64,000 nucleotides of DNA from NCBI RefSeq assembly GCF_020283565.1, contig NC_060060.1:49960015-50024014 (forward strand). Direction: 5' to 3'. This DNA is from Trifolium pratense (taxonomy: Eukaryota; Streptophyta; Magnoliopsida; Fabales; Fabaceae). Shown here in pieces: positions 35,144-47,600 of the stretch. The position numbers and the translations under genes were made by a program. The notes beneath the pieces are model-generated. The model saw only the letters and a program-made list of their open reading frames with translations, did no database searches and was not told the origin of the DNA. Each line of letters opens with the position of its first letter. The stretch's first letter is position 1.

Positions 35144-35149
35144 CTATGC
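35138..35149 (-). promoter_or_regulatory. Leaky stop codon context TAG-CAG-TTA
   Basis: The minus strand reads GCA TAG CAG TTA at the gag-pol/envelope junction. This fits the UAG-CAR-YYA rule for readthrough known from tobacco mosaic virus and reported for SIRE1. The downstream frame is open and has no local ATG, so readthrough is the simplest way to express it. Confidence 0.8.
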
Positions 35150-38100
35150 ATCTTCATGCAGGCAAATTCCCAATTTGCCCCTTAAAAATTCAAACTGATT
35201 AGCATCAAGCGCCTTTGTAAAAATGTCAGCTAGCTGTTCACTTGTACCAATGTGCTTAAGTTCCACACAATTTTCTTCAACAAGGTCTCTGATGAAATGA
35301 TGCCTGATGTCTATGTGTTTGGTTCTTGAGTGTTGAACTGGATTCTTTGATATATTGATTGCACTCAAGTTGTCACAATATAATGTCATAACATCTTGGT
35401 CGACATTATATTCTTTCAGCATCTGTTTCATCCACATCAGCTGGGAACAACTGCTTCCTGCAGCTATGTATTCAGCCTCTGCAGTAGACAGAGACACACA
35501 ATTCTGCTTCTTGCTGAACCATGAGATTAAATTATCACCCAAAAAGAAACATCCTCCTGAGGTACTCTTTCTATCATCAGCACTTCCAGCCCAATCTGCA
35601 TCACAATACCCTATCAAAGTTGAATTCTTTGTCTGGGAATACAGAATCCCATAATCACTGGTGCCCTTTATATACTTCAGAATCCTTTTGACTTGGACAA
35701 GATGGCTCACCTTTGGCTTGGCTTGATATCTTGCACAAACACCCACAGCAAAGGTGATGTCTGGTCTACTAGCTGTAAGATACAATAGACTGCCAATCAT
35801 GCTCCTGTATAGGCTTTGATCAACATCAATGCCATTTTCATCTTTGGTTAGCTTTAGATGAGTAGCAGCTGGTGTTCTCTTGTGTGCTGCAGTGTCCATT
35901 CCAAACTTTTTGATCATGTTCTTCGCATACTTGCTTTGAGAGACAAATATGGTGTCTTCCATTTGTTTTACTTGCAGACCAAGAAAATATGTCAGCTCAC
36001 CTACCAAACTCATTTCAAACTCTGATTGCATTTGTTGTACAAAATGTTGCACCATCTTTTCAGACATTCCACCAAATACTATGTCATCAACATAAATCTG
36101 GGCAATCATCAGCTTCTCTTCTTGTTCTTTAACAAACAAGGTTTTGTCATGGCCTCCTTTTCTGTATCCTTGACTAACAAGAAAATTTGTCAGCCTTTCA
36201 TACCACGCCCTTGGAGCCTGTTTCAGTCCATAAAGAGCCTTCTTCAGCTTGTACACATGATCAGGATTAGCAGGATCTACAAAACCTTTTGGCTGCTCCA
36301 CATAAACCTCTTCATGCAGGTACCCATTTAGAAAGGCACTCTTGACATCCATTTGGTACAGCTTAAATTTGAAAATGCATGCTATACCAAGGAGTAGCCT
36401 AATAGATTCTAGTCTTGCTACAGGCGCAAATGTTTCATCAAAATCAAGTCCTTCAACCTGAGTGTACCCTTGAGCCACTAATCTTGCCTTGTTTCTTGTT
36501 ACAACACCATTTTCATCTGACTTGTTTTTGAACACCCATTTTGTGCCTATGACATTAACACCATTGGGTCTAGGAACAAGATCCCACACATCACTTCTCC
36601 TAAGCTGAGTTAATTCATCTTGCATGGCTTCTATCCAAAACTCATCAGTGAGAGCCTCTTTTACATTTTTAGGCTCAACCTTTGAGACAAAACATGCATT
36701 AGTAACCACTTCATTTGTCCTTCTTGTAGCAATTCCTTGGTTAGGATTTCCTATGATGAGATCCTTGGGATGGTTCTTCTGTATTCTTATTGAAGGAACT
36801 TTGCTCACAGGGCGAGGTGCAGGAATGATTGATTCATCATCTGAATCTGATTCCTTTTCTGCTATAGTTTCTTCAGATGTTGGCAAAGTTGTTGCAACAT
36901 CATCTTCAGTATCAGATGTTTTAGCAGATGTCATATCATCTATCACAACATTGATAGATTCTACTATTACCTTAGTTCTCTGGTTGTAAACTCTGTAGGC
37001 CCTGCTGTTTGTTGAGTATCCCAGAAACAATCCTTCTTCACTTTTAGGATCCATTTTTCTTCTGTGCTCTCTATCAGATAGGATATAGCACTTACTTCTA
37101 AACACATGAAAGTGTTTGACAGTTGGTTTTCTGCCTTTCCACAGTTCATATAGTGTAGTAGAAGTTCCAGTTCTGAGTGTGACACGATTGTGAATATAGC
37201 AAGCAGTATGCATAGCCTCAGCCCAGAATTGATATGGGAGATGTTTTGCATGCAACATCACTCTGGCTGACTCTTGTATTGTCCTGTTCTTCCTCTCAAC
37301 AACACCATTTTGTTGAGGTGTGATTGGAGCTGAGAATTCATGCTTGATTCCTTCAGAGATGCAGAATTCAAGAAAGCTTGCATTCTCAAACTCTTTACCA
37401 TGATCACTTCGTATCCTAACAATAGCAGAGTTCTTTTCTCTTTGGAGTTGAAGACAAAGTTCTTTGAATGCATCAAAACTTTCAGATTTGTCTTTTAGAA
37501 ATTCAATCCATGTGAACCTTGAAAAGTCATCTACCATGACAAACGCGTACCTTTTTCCTCCAAGGCTCTCCACTTGCATTGGCCCCATCAAGTCTATGTG
37601 CAGTAATTCTAGAACCCTTGTTGTGGTAAGATGTTGCAACTTTGGATGCGACATCTTTGTCTGCTTCCCTATTTGACATTCTCCACATATACTTCCTTCC
37701 TCTATTTTGAGCTTTGGAAGTCCTCTGATAGCCTCTTTAGCTATTGCCTTCTTCATGCCTTTAAGGTGCAGGTGGCCAAGTTTTTGGTGCCACAACTTTA
37801 CCTCATCTTCTTTGCTAATGAGACATGTTGGTACATCTTCTTCTTTAGGGATCCAGAGATAGCAGTTGTCTCTTGACCTTACTCCTTTCATTAACAGCTC
37901 TCCTTGCTCATTTGTAACTAGACATTCAGCTTTTGTGAAGTTAACTTTCATGCCTTGATCACAAAGTTGGCTTATGCTGATTAGATTTGCTTTAAGCCCT
38001 TTTACAAGCAACACATTATCTAGCTTTGGTAAGCCATAGCTTGCAAGTTTACCAACTCCCTTGATCTCTCCTTTGGCTCCATCTCCAAAAGTCACAAAGC

Positions 38101-39934
38101 TGGTAGCATATGACTTCAAGTCCTCAAGATAGTGTTCAACACCTGTCATGTGTCTAGAACAGCCACTATCAAAGTACCAGGTTTCTCTTGAAGAAGCTCT
38201 TAAAGATGTATGAGCTATTAGACCTGTGATCTTCTTCTTTTCTCTCCATTCCTGTCTTGTTGTAACATTAGGAAAGACAGGAGTATAGAATTCTTGATGA
38301 ACTCTCCTTGGATATCCGTGCAGCCTATAGCAGAAAGGCCTAATGTGTCCTTTCCTGCCACAATGATGACATGTCCAGTTATAGAACCTGGGCATAGAAT
38401 GTCCCATCAGATGTTGCGACAATCCTCCTGACACAAACGTGCTACTGATTGGAGTATGTATAGTAGCATTGTTGAACTTCATCTGGTGCTTTACTCTTTC
38501 ATGTTCAAAACCAATGGGCTTAGGTTTCCCATAGTTTTGTCTCTGTAACATTTCCTCAAAAGCATCAGTACCTTTGGTCATCATTTTAGCCACTTTTGTG
38601 ACTTGATCTAAATCAGCATTTAATTTGGTTACTTCTTCATTCTGTTCAGCAACTTTACACAGGAGGTTCGACTTCTCTATTTCCAGCTGTTGAATTTGAC
38701 TACTCTGATCTTCAACCTTAGCATTGAGATTATCAATGTTTATGAGTAAGTCATTTTTCTCAGCTTGTAGTTTACCATTGATCTTCTTTTGTTTCTCTAA
38801 TGCTTTGCAAACTTCTATACTTCTAGTATGAAGATCTTTATAAGTAGCAGCTAGTTCCTCATAAGTTACCTCCTCATCACATGATTCTGAGTCAGATTCA
38901 CAAACTCCTGTTAAGGCATTAACAAATTTGGCAGATTCTTCCTCCTCTGAATCTGTATCAGACCATGAAACCACAAGACCTTTCTTTTGCCTTTTTAGAA
39001 AGGTTGGACATTCAGGTCTGATATGTCCAAAACCTTCACATTCATGGCATTTTACTCCTCTTTCATCTTCATTTGTCTTTTTCTGAAGGCTGAACTGTTT
39101 GTTGTTGTTGTTGAATCGACCATTTGGCTTGTGCCTTTGATCCACTTTCTTCATCAACTTGTTGAACTGTCTCTCAAGCATAGCCATAGACTCAGCTAAG
39201 CTTTCTTCACCTTCAGATTCAATTTGTAAATCATCAGCAGCACTTTTTGAAGCAAAGGCTAGATTCTTATCTTTCTTTTCATTTCTCCTGTTTAGGCCAA
39301 TTTCATAGGTCTGAAGTGATCCTATGAGTTCATCTAGATTTAGACTTGAAAGATCATGAGCCTCCTCAATGGCTGTCACCTTCATATCAAATCTTTTAGG
39401 CAAAGATCTGAGTATTTTTCCAACTAGCTCCTCATCTGAGATAGGTTTTCCAAGTGCATCAAACGAATTTGCAAAGTCAAGCACATTCATTTGAAAGTCA
39501 TGAATGGTTTCTTCCTCCTTCATTCTGAGATTCTCAAAATTGGTTTTGAGCATCTGAAGTTTAGATAGCTTAACTTTTGATGTTCCTTCATGAGCTTTTC
39601 TCAGAACTTCCCAGGCATGCTTAGCAGTAATACATCTCTTAACAAGCCTGAACATGTTTGCATCCACACCATTAAAAATAGCATACAAGGCTTTGGAGTT
39701 GCCAAGTGCCAGATCATCCTCATCTTTAGTCCATTCATCATTTGGCTTCTTGACATCAGTTTTATTGCCATCTTTGTCAAGAACCATTGGTGGTTCCCAT
39801 CCACGTAACACAGCCTTCCATGTCCTGCTGTCAATTGATTTTATGAAAGCCTCCATTTTAGATTTCCAATAATCATAGTTCTCAGGACCTGTCAGTAGGG
39901 GGGGTTTAGACACTGACCCTCCTTCTTTATCCAT
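35144..39934 (-). CDS. Sirevirus gag-pol polyprotein, intact
   Basis: A single frame of 1596 codons from ATG at 39934. Gag/UBN2 domain at residues about 10-210. CCHC knuckle at 296-309 ([14 protein letters not shown]); predicted coiled coil at about 360-450; second knuckle at 522-535 ([14 protein letters not shown]). Protease active site DSGC at 589-592; GAG-pre-integrase zinc residues at about 716-753. Integrase D781, D844, E880 (exact D-35-E spacing). Reverse transcriptase about 1110-1360 with D1196 and the YVDD motif D1283-D1284. RNase H from about 1440 with D1445, E1486 and D1521. All catalytic residues are present and there are no stops or frameshifts. Gag is fused in frame to pol, so stoichiometry must be set some other way. 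The element may be able to transpose; expression is unknown. Confidence 0.95.
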   Translation of the reverse strand: MDKEGGSVSKPPLLTGPENYDYWKSKMEAFIKSIDSRTWKAVLRGWEPPMVLDKDGNKTDVKKPNDEWTKDEDDLALGNSKALYAIFNGVDANMFRLVKRCITAKHAWEVLRKAHEGTSKVKLSKLQMLKTNFENLRMKEEETIHDFQMNVLDFANSFDALGKPISDEELVGKILRSLPKRFDMKVTAIEEAHDLSSLNLDELIGSLQTYEIGLNRRNEKKDKNLAFASKSAADDLQIESEGEESLAESMAMLERQFNKLMKKVDQRHKPNGRFNNNNKQFSLQKKTNEDERGVKCHECEGFGHIRPECPTFLKRQKKGLVVSWSDTDSEEEESAKFVNALTGVCESDSESCDEEVTYEELAATYKDLHTRSIEVCKALEKQKKINGKLQAEKNDLLINIDNLNAKVEDQSSQIQQLEIEKSNLLCKVAEQNEEVTKLNADLDQVTKVAKMMTKGTDAFEEMLQRQNYGKPKPIGFEHERVKHQMKFNNATIHTPISSTFVSGGLSQHLMGHSMPRFYNWTCHHCGRKGHIRPFCYRLHGYPRRVHQEFYTPVFPNVTTRQEWREKKKITGLIAHTSLRASSRETWYFDSGCSRHMTGVEHYLEDLKSYATSFVTFGDGAKGEIKGVGKLASYGLPKLDNVLLVKGLKANLISISQLCDQGMKVNFTKAECLVTNEQGELLMKGVRSRDNCYLWIPKEEDVPTCLISKEDEVKLWHQKLGHLHLKGMKKAIAKEAIRGLPKLKIEEGSICGECQIGKQTKMSHPKLQHLTTTRVLELLHIDLMGPMQVESLGGKRYAFVMVDDFSRFTWIEFLKDKSESFDAFKELCLQLQREKNSAIVRIRSDHGKEFENASFLEFCISEGIKHEFSAPITPQQNGVVERKNRTIQESARVMLHAKHLPYQFWAEAMHTACYIHNRVTLRTGTSTTLYELWKGRKPTVKHFHVFRSKCYILSDREHRRKMDPKSEEGLFLGYSTNSRAYRVYNQRTKVIVESINVVIDDMTSAKTSDTEDDVATTLPTSEETIAEKESDSDDESIIPAPRPVSKVPSIRIQKNHPKDLIIGNPNQGIATRRTNEVVTNACFVSKVEPKNVKEALTDEFWIEAMQDELTQLRRSDVWDLVPRPNGVNVIGTKWVFKNKSDENGVVTRNKARLVAQGYTQVEGLDFDETFAPVARLESIRLLLGIACIFKFKLYQMDVKSAFLNGYLHEEVYVEQPKGFVDPANPDHVYKLKKALYGLKQAPRAWYERLTNFLVSQGYRKGGHDKTLFVKEQEEKLMIAQIYVDDIVFGGMSEKMVQHFVQQMQSEFEMSLVGELTYFLGLQVKQMEDTIFVSQSKYAKNMIKKFGMDTAAHKRTPAATHLKLTKDENGIDVDQSLYRSMIGSLLYLTASRPDITFAVGVCARYQAKPKVSHLVQVKRILKYIKGTSDYGILYSQTKNSTLIGYCDADWAGSADDRKSTSGGCFFLGDNLISWFSKKQNCVSLSTAEAEYIAAGSSCSQLMWMKQMLKEYNVDQDVMTLYCDNLSAINISKNPVQHSRTKHIDIRHHFIRDLVEENCVELKHIGTSEQLADIFTKALDANQFEFLRGKLGICLHEDA

Positions 39935-39984
39935 TGTACCAGAAAGTACTCTCCCTGGAGCTCACCCAAAAATAACAGAACAGG

Positions 39985-40004
39985 GTGCCTGCTCTGATCC
40001 CAAT
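39985..40004 (-). promoter_or_regulatory. Sirevirus primer-binding site
   Basis: Right after the LTR terminus TTTCA the minus strand reads ATTGGGATCAGAGCAGGCAC. It matches the tRNA-Met type TGGTATCAGAGCA except for one base (GGGA instead of GGTA). Confidence 0.75.
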
Positions 40005-41010
40005 TGAAATTCTGGTATCACTAGAATGATGTTGCCTAAGATGTCCCAACAACTACTTTATGATTAATGTTGTTTCTTTTGTTGGCACATCTAATATAAC
40101 ATATAAAAACTGACAGAAAATAAATAAATGACACAAGTAATTGTTAACCCAGTTCAGCCAACTGCCTACTCTGGGGGATACCAATCCAGGAAGGAAATCC
40201 ACTAATAGCTCTAGTTACTAAGACCTCCAGCAAACCCTAGGATTTACGCCTTACACTAAGACCTCCAGCAAACCCCTGGTTTACGTCTTATAACCTCAAC
40301 ACTACTCATGCAACTTCTGCCTAGGAACTCCTAGACATGAGATCCCATCTCACTTCCACTCACACAACACAACCTGTGTTGATTATACAATGTTGAGAAT
40401 GATGTGGCGACAACTTGCCAAGACAACACTTCACTCTTGCTTAAAAGCTTCAAGTGAATCACACACGGTAAACTCCGTACTTCAAAGCTTAGGAGTAACC
40501 TTAAAATAATAAACTCACTTCTTAACTTGTGTTATAGAATCCACAAGCAAGAATTACAATCAAACAATAAAAGACTCAACAAAGACTCAATATGTGAACT
40601 AATATTTTTCAATGAGATACATAGTCTTGAGCTTGGTCTTCGTATATATAATGATCTAGCACGCTCCTCTTTCTTCATTACTGATAGGACGCTCCTTGTA
40701 GCTCATAAAAGGTGATCTGATTCTCTTTTGATCTTCATCAAGAATGTATAGAAACTTTCCAAAAGTGTTTAAGGACTTTATAGGATAATTGTGATCATAC
40801 CGTTGTACCATTAAGTCTTATCTTATCCTTAAAATACCTGATCAGATCAAATCTCCATTGAGCGTGCTCTTTAAGTGGATTTCCATAAATAGCAGATGCT
40901 CTCATAAATGCGCGAGATTTCCTTGAATAAATATGATGTTGTAACATGTTTTCTAACATCTTGTTAGTATATTTGTTTTAGCAAAATTAAGCCAATTCAA
41001 ATATCCAACA
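40005..41010 (-). repeat. 5' LTR of the Sirevirus
   Basis: Promoter-bearing LTR, 1006 bp, almost identical to 31053-32058. TG/CA ends; bounded on its outer side by AGATT (41011-41015). Confidence 0.93.
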
Positions 41011-41591
41011 AGATTCAATCAATAAGTGTTTCTAAGGTGTTACAATCACTTCCCCAACCCTAGAGATTACCCAAGAGAAACCCTCTAACACTCTAGCCTT
41101 CATGTTGGAGAAAGAACCCTAAAAATCACATTTTACCTCCCTCTTGCGGCTGAAAACATAAAACAGGGGATATATATAATCCCGCTCCAAGCCTGGCGCA
41201 GCCCAGGCCAAGCCTGGCTCAGATGGCAGAGAGCATCACCCAAACCTGCATTTTCATTGAGTCTGGCGCAGCAAGCATCAAGCCTGGCTTGATGTCCTGT
41301 AACAAGACCAATTTTCTGTTTTCCTTGCACAATTCAAAGGCAATAACCAACAATCTCCACCTTGCCTTTAAATTGATGGTGATGCCAACTTCCCACCAAC
41401 CATCATGCCGCTCTCTCCAAGTTTACACCACCCCTATTCGGCCCCCGGAGTCTACCTCTCCGTACTCCCGAAAAATGCTTGCCTCCAATTGCCCTTGGAT
41501 TTTTAGGACAACCCACAAGCTACACCGTACCCTCTTCAAACCCCGGATTGTAGCTTTCCGTACTCTTGAAGATATGCTTGCCTCCAACCAA

Positions 41592-43066
41592 GCATAAAGT
41601 ACTTGGACCATAAGAATAAAGTGGTAGGATGAGATTCTTTACTTAATAGACATATAGCATATGTTTGCTTGAATGCATAATTATGGGTGCAGTTATGATA
41701 TAGTCTACCTATATGAGAATGAAGTGGAGTCGCTTCATAGGGTTTAAGGGCTTGACTCTTAAATTTTCACGGAAAGGATATGAAACACAAGGCCTAAAAA
41801 ACGTGTCATATTTATAATTTGATCAATGGTACCGAGATTTCATGTGTGAGTTATGCACACTTGTTCTAATGAATAATTGGTTCAAAGCTTGTCTACCAAT
41901 CTATTCAGGGATGAGTGAAAACTTAACTTACTAAGTAATGGTTCAAATAGTGAGATACCTTTATATGAAACCATGAGATTTTTAGAATAATGAATTTAGA
42001 TATATTTTGTAAATGGCGGGGGATTGTGAGAGAATTTCCAAAATATACTTCCTCTGGTCATTTTTATAAGGAACACTTTGTGACAGAAAAAAATAGTCAT
42101 TTTTATAAGAAACTTTGACCAATTTTTAAATGTTTTAAATGTTCAATTTTACTTATGCCCTTATTTATTACGAGAGAGAATTTAAAAATAAGCAAATTAG
42201 TTGAATAAAGAGTAATTAAATAAGGGTATACATGAAATAAATTTAAATTTATAAGAGTATTAAATGAAAATAACTATATTAAATGTGATTCATTGGTTTG
42301 TGTGATTTTTTCAAAAAGTGTTCCTTATCAGTAAACCTTTTTGTATTGCAAAACCAACTATCTGAAAAATTACATCCATAGACCTAGAAGATACAATATT
42401 ATTATGCATCCCTTTGAACTCTTTTCAGAAGGTTCACAACCTCTGTTGCTAGAAAGCCAAATGTGTCAAATGCAAATGGTATAAAAGTATGTTTGATTGT
42501 CATAACATGTTTTCTCATGTTTGGCCGAATCGTTTTGGAGAACTTGTTCATGAGTAATAAACACCGTCAAAAATAGTTTGATTAACAAAAATAGTGTTTA
42601 TTATATACACTGTAAAAAAAAAGTGTTTATTATAGATTTCTTAGAAAATTATTTTCACCCAAAATAAAAAGGTAATCCTGATAGCTTTTATCAAATCAAT
42701 TTTAAAAACTAAAGAGCTGTGTTTGATCTGATAAAAAAAATAAGGGACTAAAAATGATAACTTCAGTTGTATTGTGTTTAATTTTAAAACTGTTCATGAG
42801 ACTGGGCCAAACTGGGGTCAAGGGACCGGACAAAATCAGAGATTCTTGTCCCCCACTAAACCGAAGAGACAATTTTTTATCCTGCATAATTTATCTAAAA
42901 TATCAAAATAACCTTTTGTCCACCAAATACCGTACACGACAAAATTTATTCTAATATCTTAATCTTTATTTGTGTTGTTTGTCTTAATTTTACAGATCAA
43001 ACGGCCATAACTATAATAGCTTCACATTTTAAAACAAAATAATATGCAATCGAAAAGTAGCCAAGT
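41592..43066. other. Repeat debris between the array and the SINE
   Basis: No gene. At about 42014-42030 TGGCGGGGGATTGTGAG is followed by AGAATTTCCAAAATATACTT, resembling a copia polypurine tract and LTR start, so 41592-42050 may be a copia 3' end. 42051-42345 begins CTTCCTCTGGTCATTTTTATAAG and ends near GTGTTCCTTATCAG, a decayed Stowaway-like MITE. 42346-43066 shows nothing recognisable. Confidence 0.4.
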
Positions 43067-43214
43067 ACTAATCGTTAGTTGATTCAGTGGTGATTGACGC
43101 TAAACTTGGTAGGGAGGACCACGGTTCGATCCCCGCAACTATGATCGGGAGGGGACTGAAACCATTTGATGCCATAATTGACCCCGAACCAGATTAAACT
43201 GATGGTGAAAAAAA
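43067..43214 (+). mobile_element. tRNA-derived SINE with TSD
   Basis: About 148 bp with a B box GGTTCGATCCC (43123-43133), an A-box-like GATTCAGTGGT (43081-43091) and an A-rich tail at 43208-43218. It is flanked by AAAAGTAGCCAAGT (43053-43066) and AAAAGTAGGCAAGT (43215-43228), a 14-bp duplication with one difference. Non-coding; mobilised by LINE enzymes. Confidence 0.8.
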
Positions 43215-43329
43215 AAAAGTAGGCAAGTTTAATTTTGATATAGAAAGCCACCCATAATCCATGAAAAATTAAATTCATGAAAAATTAAATTTTTGATATG
43301 CAAGCAAATCATAGTCAATATCCATATAT

Positions 43330-44665
43330 ATGTGTGACACAACAAACACAAACGCACAAAAAACGCTAAAGAGAAAACAAGCCTCGCCGATATTCAAGGT
43401 TTTCTCTTCCTTCTTCACTTTGTTCAATTTCTAGGTTTTTTCATTCCATTCTGTTTCTTTTACTCTTTCACTACTACACTTTTTTCAATGCATTTCATTC
43501 GCATTCTCATTTTCATTCGCATTTTGTTGCATTTTTCACTCTATTAATGTTCCGTTAAAGATTTTTTGTTCATATTTTATATTTCAGAGACTTTGAGTTT
43601 GATGGTATGGTTTCCAATTTTATGATACATATTATTTTTATTTAAAGATTGTGTATTTATGAGGTTTTTCTATGTTCTGCACTCCAATTGTTTGCTTAAT
43701 GTGTTATCTTTCAAATTGGGTTTGATTTTATTTTCATTTGGGAGAATGTTTAATGGGTTATTTTCATTTGGGATAATGCTTAATGATTGTATGTGACTGT
43801 GTGTGTTGCTAGCTATGGAACACGTAGACAGATGCCGAACAATGACACTGATATTGATGTGTAAACACCGATAACAATTTAAGAAAATAGAAGTGATTGA
43901 ATGAGTGAATTACAAGAAGTCTAAATATTATTGATTTTGACTTAATAGTAGCTTGAAACTCACTTGATATTTATAACCAAGGGCTTGTTTGGATTGACTT
44001 AATTTTGAGCTTATGCAAAACAACTTATACACATAAATAAGCTTTTATGTATTATTATAAGTTTGTTAAGCTATTTTATGAAATAGTAGCTTATGAAGAT
44101 ACAAGTTTTGCTAGTGAGAAATTATGAATTAACAAAAAAGCTTATTTATTTGCATAAGCCATTTTTCTAATATTCTAACATTCCTAAGTGTGTTGGTGTT
44201 GGACACTAGAACACCTTTAGTCGAAAGTGTCAGTGCTGCACTGGTGGGTAGATATAATTTCTTTTTATTGATGTTTTTACTTTGGGTAATTGGCATTCTA
44301 AACTTAATTATAGTGTTGGAATTTGTATTTGTACCGAGTTTAAGTGCAGTGTATGATAAGTAGCAAAAACGAGTTGTGGTAAAGTTTGATGTTTGCTTCT
44401 ATATACAATGTTAATTTAATGATGACTATGTTGAGGATGTTGCTTTATCAAGTGTTGTTTTGTTGACCTCTATACCGGTGCTTATATTTGCTGTGTTTCT
44501 TTCTCATGCAATGGACTTGTATGCATATGAACTTCGTTTTGGTATGAGAAACTATTGTGATCTTACATAGTTTTGATTCTTGGTTTGCAGTTAGTGATTC
44601 CTGTAATAAATACGTAGACAGCAGAAATTCAGATTATTTTGGGGGTCGTATTATTTAATTTTGAG
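43330..44665 (+). promoter_or_regulatory. HDC1: Probable HDC1 promoter, 5' UTR exon and first intron
   Basis: 43340-43400 is CA-rich leader-like DNA followed by a T-rich region (CAAGGTTTTCTCTTCC), as in a plant 5' UTR exon with a leader intron. 44650-44665 is a T-rich tract ending in AG, a plausible acceptor. No ATG exon that would join in frame was found by eye in this stretch, and no other gene is seen. Confidence 0.4.
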
Positions 44666-47600
44666 AAGAGGCGTTTACAAAGCATCCGCATCAAGAGTCA
44701 GGTGTACTTTCAAAGTTGCATTCACCAGTTTCAATGGACCACCATGTTCCTCATGAAATAGGTCAGGATTCTCGGGCGGCGAAGACAATTCGTGTTGAAG
44801 GTCGTGATTCGGATAGAAGATCTCCTCTTCATTCAGTTTATCGGATGCCATTATCTTCAACTGATTCCCAGGCTGATCATCCCGTTGGAACTGAGAACAG
44901 AATAGAATCAAGGGATGTAAAAGAGAACAGAGATATCCGTAGCGAGAAAGATGTGCGTTTTGAAAGTAGAGGAAATGACAGCAACAAGGGTACCAGATAT
45001 GAAAGGGATAGTCGTAATGATACAAAAGGTGACACTAGGACAGAGAAGGACACCTTTGGTTTGGTTAGCAGCAACCCCTTGAATTGGAAAGACTCGAGAG
45101 AGTATAGGGGGAAAAGATATGCTGATTCTCCTGGTGGAAGTTTGGAATCCCGGCATATGTCACGTGGAAATACACCAGCCGAAGTTGGAAGGGAGAATCC
45201 AACAGTAGAAAGAAGGGACTGTTCGGGAGCTCATGAGGCTGTTGGGGAGAACAAAGTTGATTCTAAAAGTGAAGATAGATTTAAAGATAGAAAAAGAAGC
45301 GATGTGACACCTCGGGATTGGGGGGACAAGGAAAAAGAGAGAAGTGACTGCAGAAACAGTACACAAGTTAGCAATAGCATTGGTGAAATCAAAGTGGCTG
45401 CCAAAGAAGATGGAGATGCAGAAAAGTTGGAGAGGGAGAGGAAAGATATTCCAAAAAACAAAGAAAATTCAAATGAGAGGGAAAAAGATCATATCAAGAG
45501 GGAATCAAGGAATGGAGTGGAGAAAGACATTTCATATAATGAGAAGGAACATGGTGATGGATCAGTTAAAGTTCCTGTGCACGAAACTGTGTTACTAGAA
45601 CAGAAGAAACACAAAGATGCTGACAGCTGGAAAACTGCTGACGGTGAAGCTAGAGATAGGAGGAAAGAACGGGACAATGATTTAGAAGGTGGTCGAACTG
45701 ATAAGCGCTTTAAACTTGACAAGCAATCAGAAGATGGATTACCTGACGGGGAAGGGACTGGAGAGAAAGAGAGTGAAGACAATAGTTGTAATGTTCAACA
45801 TCGCAAGAGGATGCAAAGATCCAGAGCTAGTCCTCTTGTCACCACCAATCTCGAGGCTCGTTTTGGACCCCATGCCCAAGACAATGAAGAGTATTTTCCT
45901 TCTCTACTTTTTCGTTTACATATTTTATGTGAAGTTAGTTATCCAGTCCTTTTTTTTTTTTAGTTTCAAATACATTTTTAATATTTTCCATGTAATTTTA
46001 GTTATAAAATGTGAAGCTTCAGAGTTCTATTAGAAATTTAGAACAACTTGATATTTTTGGCAGTAATTTTCTTATTTTGTTTCTCAATTTTTATTTGGGA
46101 GGATTATGTCTACTTTTTTCAAGTTAAGCATTTTCTCGGGTTAGCACAACATTAGTCAACAATTGTTCATGGGTATTTTCCTAGCCTAATATGTAGGAAG
46201 AACAAGTTATTTTGTAGTGTTCACAATAGGTGAATTTTTTCAGCACACAAATCAATGCCTGTAAGTAAATGCCCTAAAAAGAATATACTTAGAATAGTGT
46301 TTCAGTAATGTGTACTCTTCTTGTAACACAAGTTCTTCAATATCTTTTGTTTTAATAAAAATATTAATAACAAAATCTAGTTACAGACTTAAGCTAGCCA
46401 TAAAATATTTTATAGGCTGAATTGGAATTCAGGTTGTTGATGTAACAGTTTTGGTAACTTTTGCTCATTCATAAGAACTTAATCTAGGCTGTTTCTCTTA
46501 TGCCAAATTGATATTTTTATTCCTTTGTACTGCGTTACTCTTTGTGCCTTGAAGCATCATCATGATAGAAGTTGATGCCTCATCTTTGATGTTTTGATTT
46601 AATCATACTGTTTTGGTTTTTGGATTAATTGTCCTTTGTACTATTTTCTTTTTTATTCTAATAATTACTTTATTTCATTTATCTTGCAGGTCTCAAGGTA
46701 TTCTGCCATATTTTGTTCAGTGGCCCAAAGTTATTTGGCTTCTTGTAGATTTGTGCCTTCGTGAATTAATTTGGGATATCAATAGACACTGCTTTATTTA
46801 GCCCATTGGTTTGGATTTATGATATTTTCTCTCCTTTCAGATTTACTCATCTCCTTTATACTACTTCCTTTTTAATTTCTCGTGTTGGGTGGATGGGTAT
46901 AATATAATGTGCTTGTCAATTGCTAGTACTTCTTGGTGAAATGAAAAATATTGGAGTCAGATGCATATTATTTTTTATTTGCATGTCCACTATATGTAAT
47001 ATGTAAGTTCTCGCATTTCAGGTAAAGCAGAAGTATCGTATGTTACTTATAAAGTTGGTGAAAGCATGGAAGAACTGATCAAGTTGTGGAAGGGATATGA
47101 ATCATCTCATTCTCAAGTTGAAAAGAATGCTGAAAGCTCTAACGATGGCCCCACTCTTGAAGTTCGGATACCAGCTGTGAATGTTACAGCTGCAAACCAC
47201 CAAGTGAGATCAAACTTCATTGTTGTAATTTGGATGAGTCTCTTTGTTTTTGAGGACATGCTACATTTATCACTCTTTTTACTGCTTGCTGCTTGTGATG
47301 CCCTTGTTCTTGTTTTGCTTTCTTTTGGCTTGTTTTTTCATTTCGTCTATTGTTGTATTCTCGTACCATGCAAGTTACAATTATACTCCCTCCGGTCCTT
47401 TTTATAAGAAACAATCAATTTTTTAGGTTCATTGAAAAACTAATGTATTTGGTCTATAATATAAACCAAATACATTAATTATTGAATGAATCTAAAAAGT
47501 TAAAAGTTTCTTATAAAAAGGACCGGAGGGAGTATTTGTTATTTGCTTAAGAGAATTTGGTTCAGTGGCTAATGATAGTGTTCTTCAAATGATTTCTGTT

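Larger units (their letters stand above)
31053..41010 (-). mobile_element. Complete Sirevirus-type Ty1/copia element (9958 bp)
   Basis: Two 1006-bp LTRs, a primer-binding site, one long gag-pol frame, an in-frame envelope-like ORF behind a single TAG, and repeated polypurine tracts; all read on the minus strand. The 5-bp duplication AGATT flanks it. It sits inside unit 4 of the LTR-element array. By eye the LTRs differ at one position (CCTCGACAC near 31346 against CCTCAACAC near 40298), so insertion was recent. Gag-pol followed by a readthrough envelope-like ORF is the known layout of SIRE/Maximus-group elements of legumes. Confidence 0.93.
30741..41352 (-). repeat. LTR 4 of the array, split by the Sirevirus
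   Basis: 30741-31052 and 41016-41352 together give 649 bases. The break carries the duplicated AGATT (31048-31052, 41011-41015). This copy has substitutions not seen in LTRs 1-3 (for example GAGTCTGGCGCAG). Confidence 0.85.
26583..41591 (-). mobile_element. Head-to-tail array of a small non-autonomous LTR element (1386-bp unit)
   Basis: Units begin at 26583, 27969, 29355 and 30741, exactly 1386 bases apart. On the minus strand each unit is an LTR (649 bp, TGTTGG...CACAACA) followed by a primer-binding site and a 737-bp internal region without genes. The internal region ends in the purine tract AAGGTGGAGAT before the next LTR. The order is LTR-int-LTR-int-LTR-int-LTR-int(partial). The fourth unit is split at 31052/41011 by the Sirevirus (TSD AGATT) and ends abruptly at 41591. 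Units 1-3 are almost identical; the fourth has more substitutions. Open frames repeated in each unit are by-products. Confidence 0.9.

Noticed and set aside
37966..39872. Plus-strand open frames opposite gag-pol
   Set aside because: Shadows of the intact minus-strand polyprotein.
43067..43214. Possible tRNA gene
   Set aside because: A and B boxes are present but there is no foldable cloverleaf; the A tail and TSD show it is a SINE.
45489..45782. Antisense serine-rich open frame opposite HDC1 exon
   Set aside because: It is the complement of a charged, GA-rich coding exon; no independent signal.
44716..45963. HDC1 N-terminus as a METTL14-like (MTB) protein
   Set aside because: The R/D/E-rich N-terminus is similar in style, but the downstream exons are clearly Rxt3-like and join it in frame.
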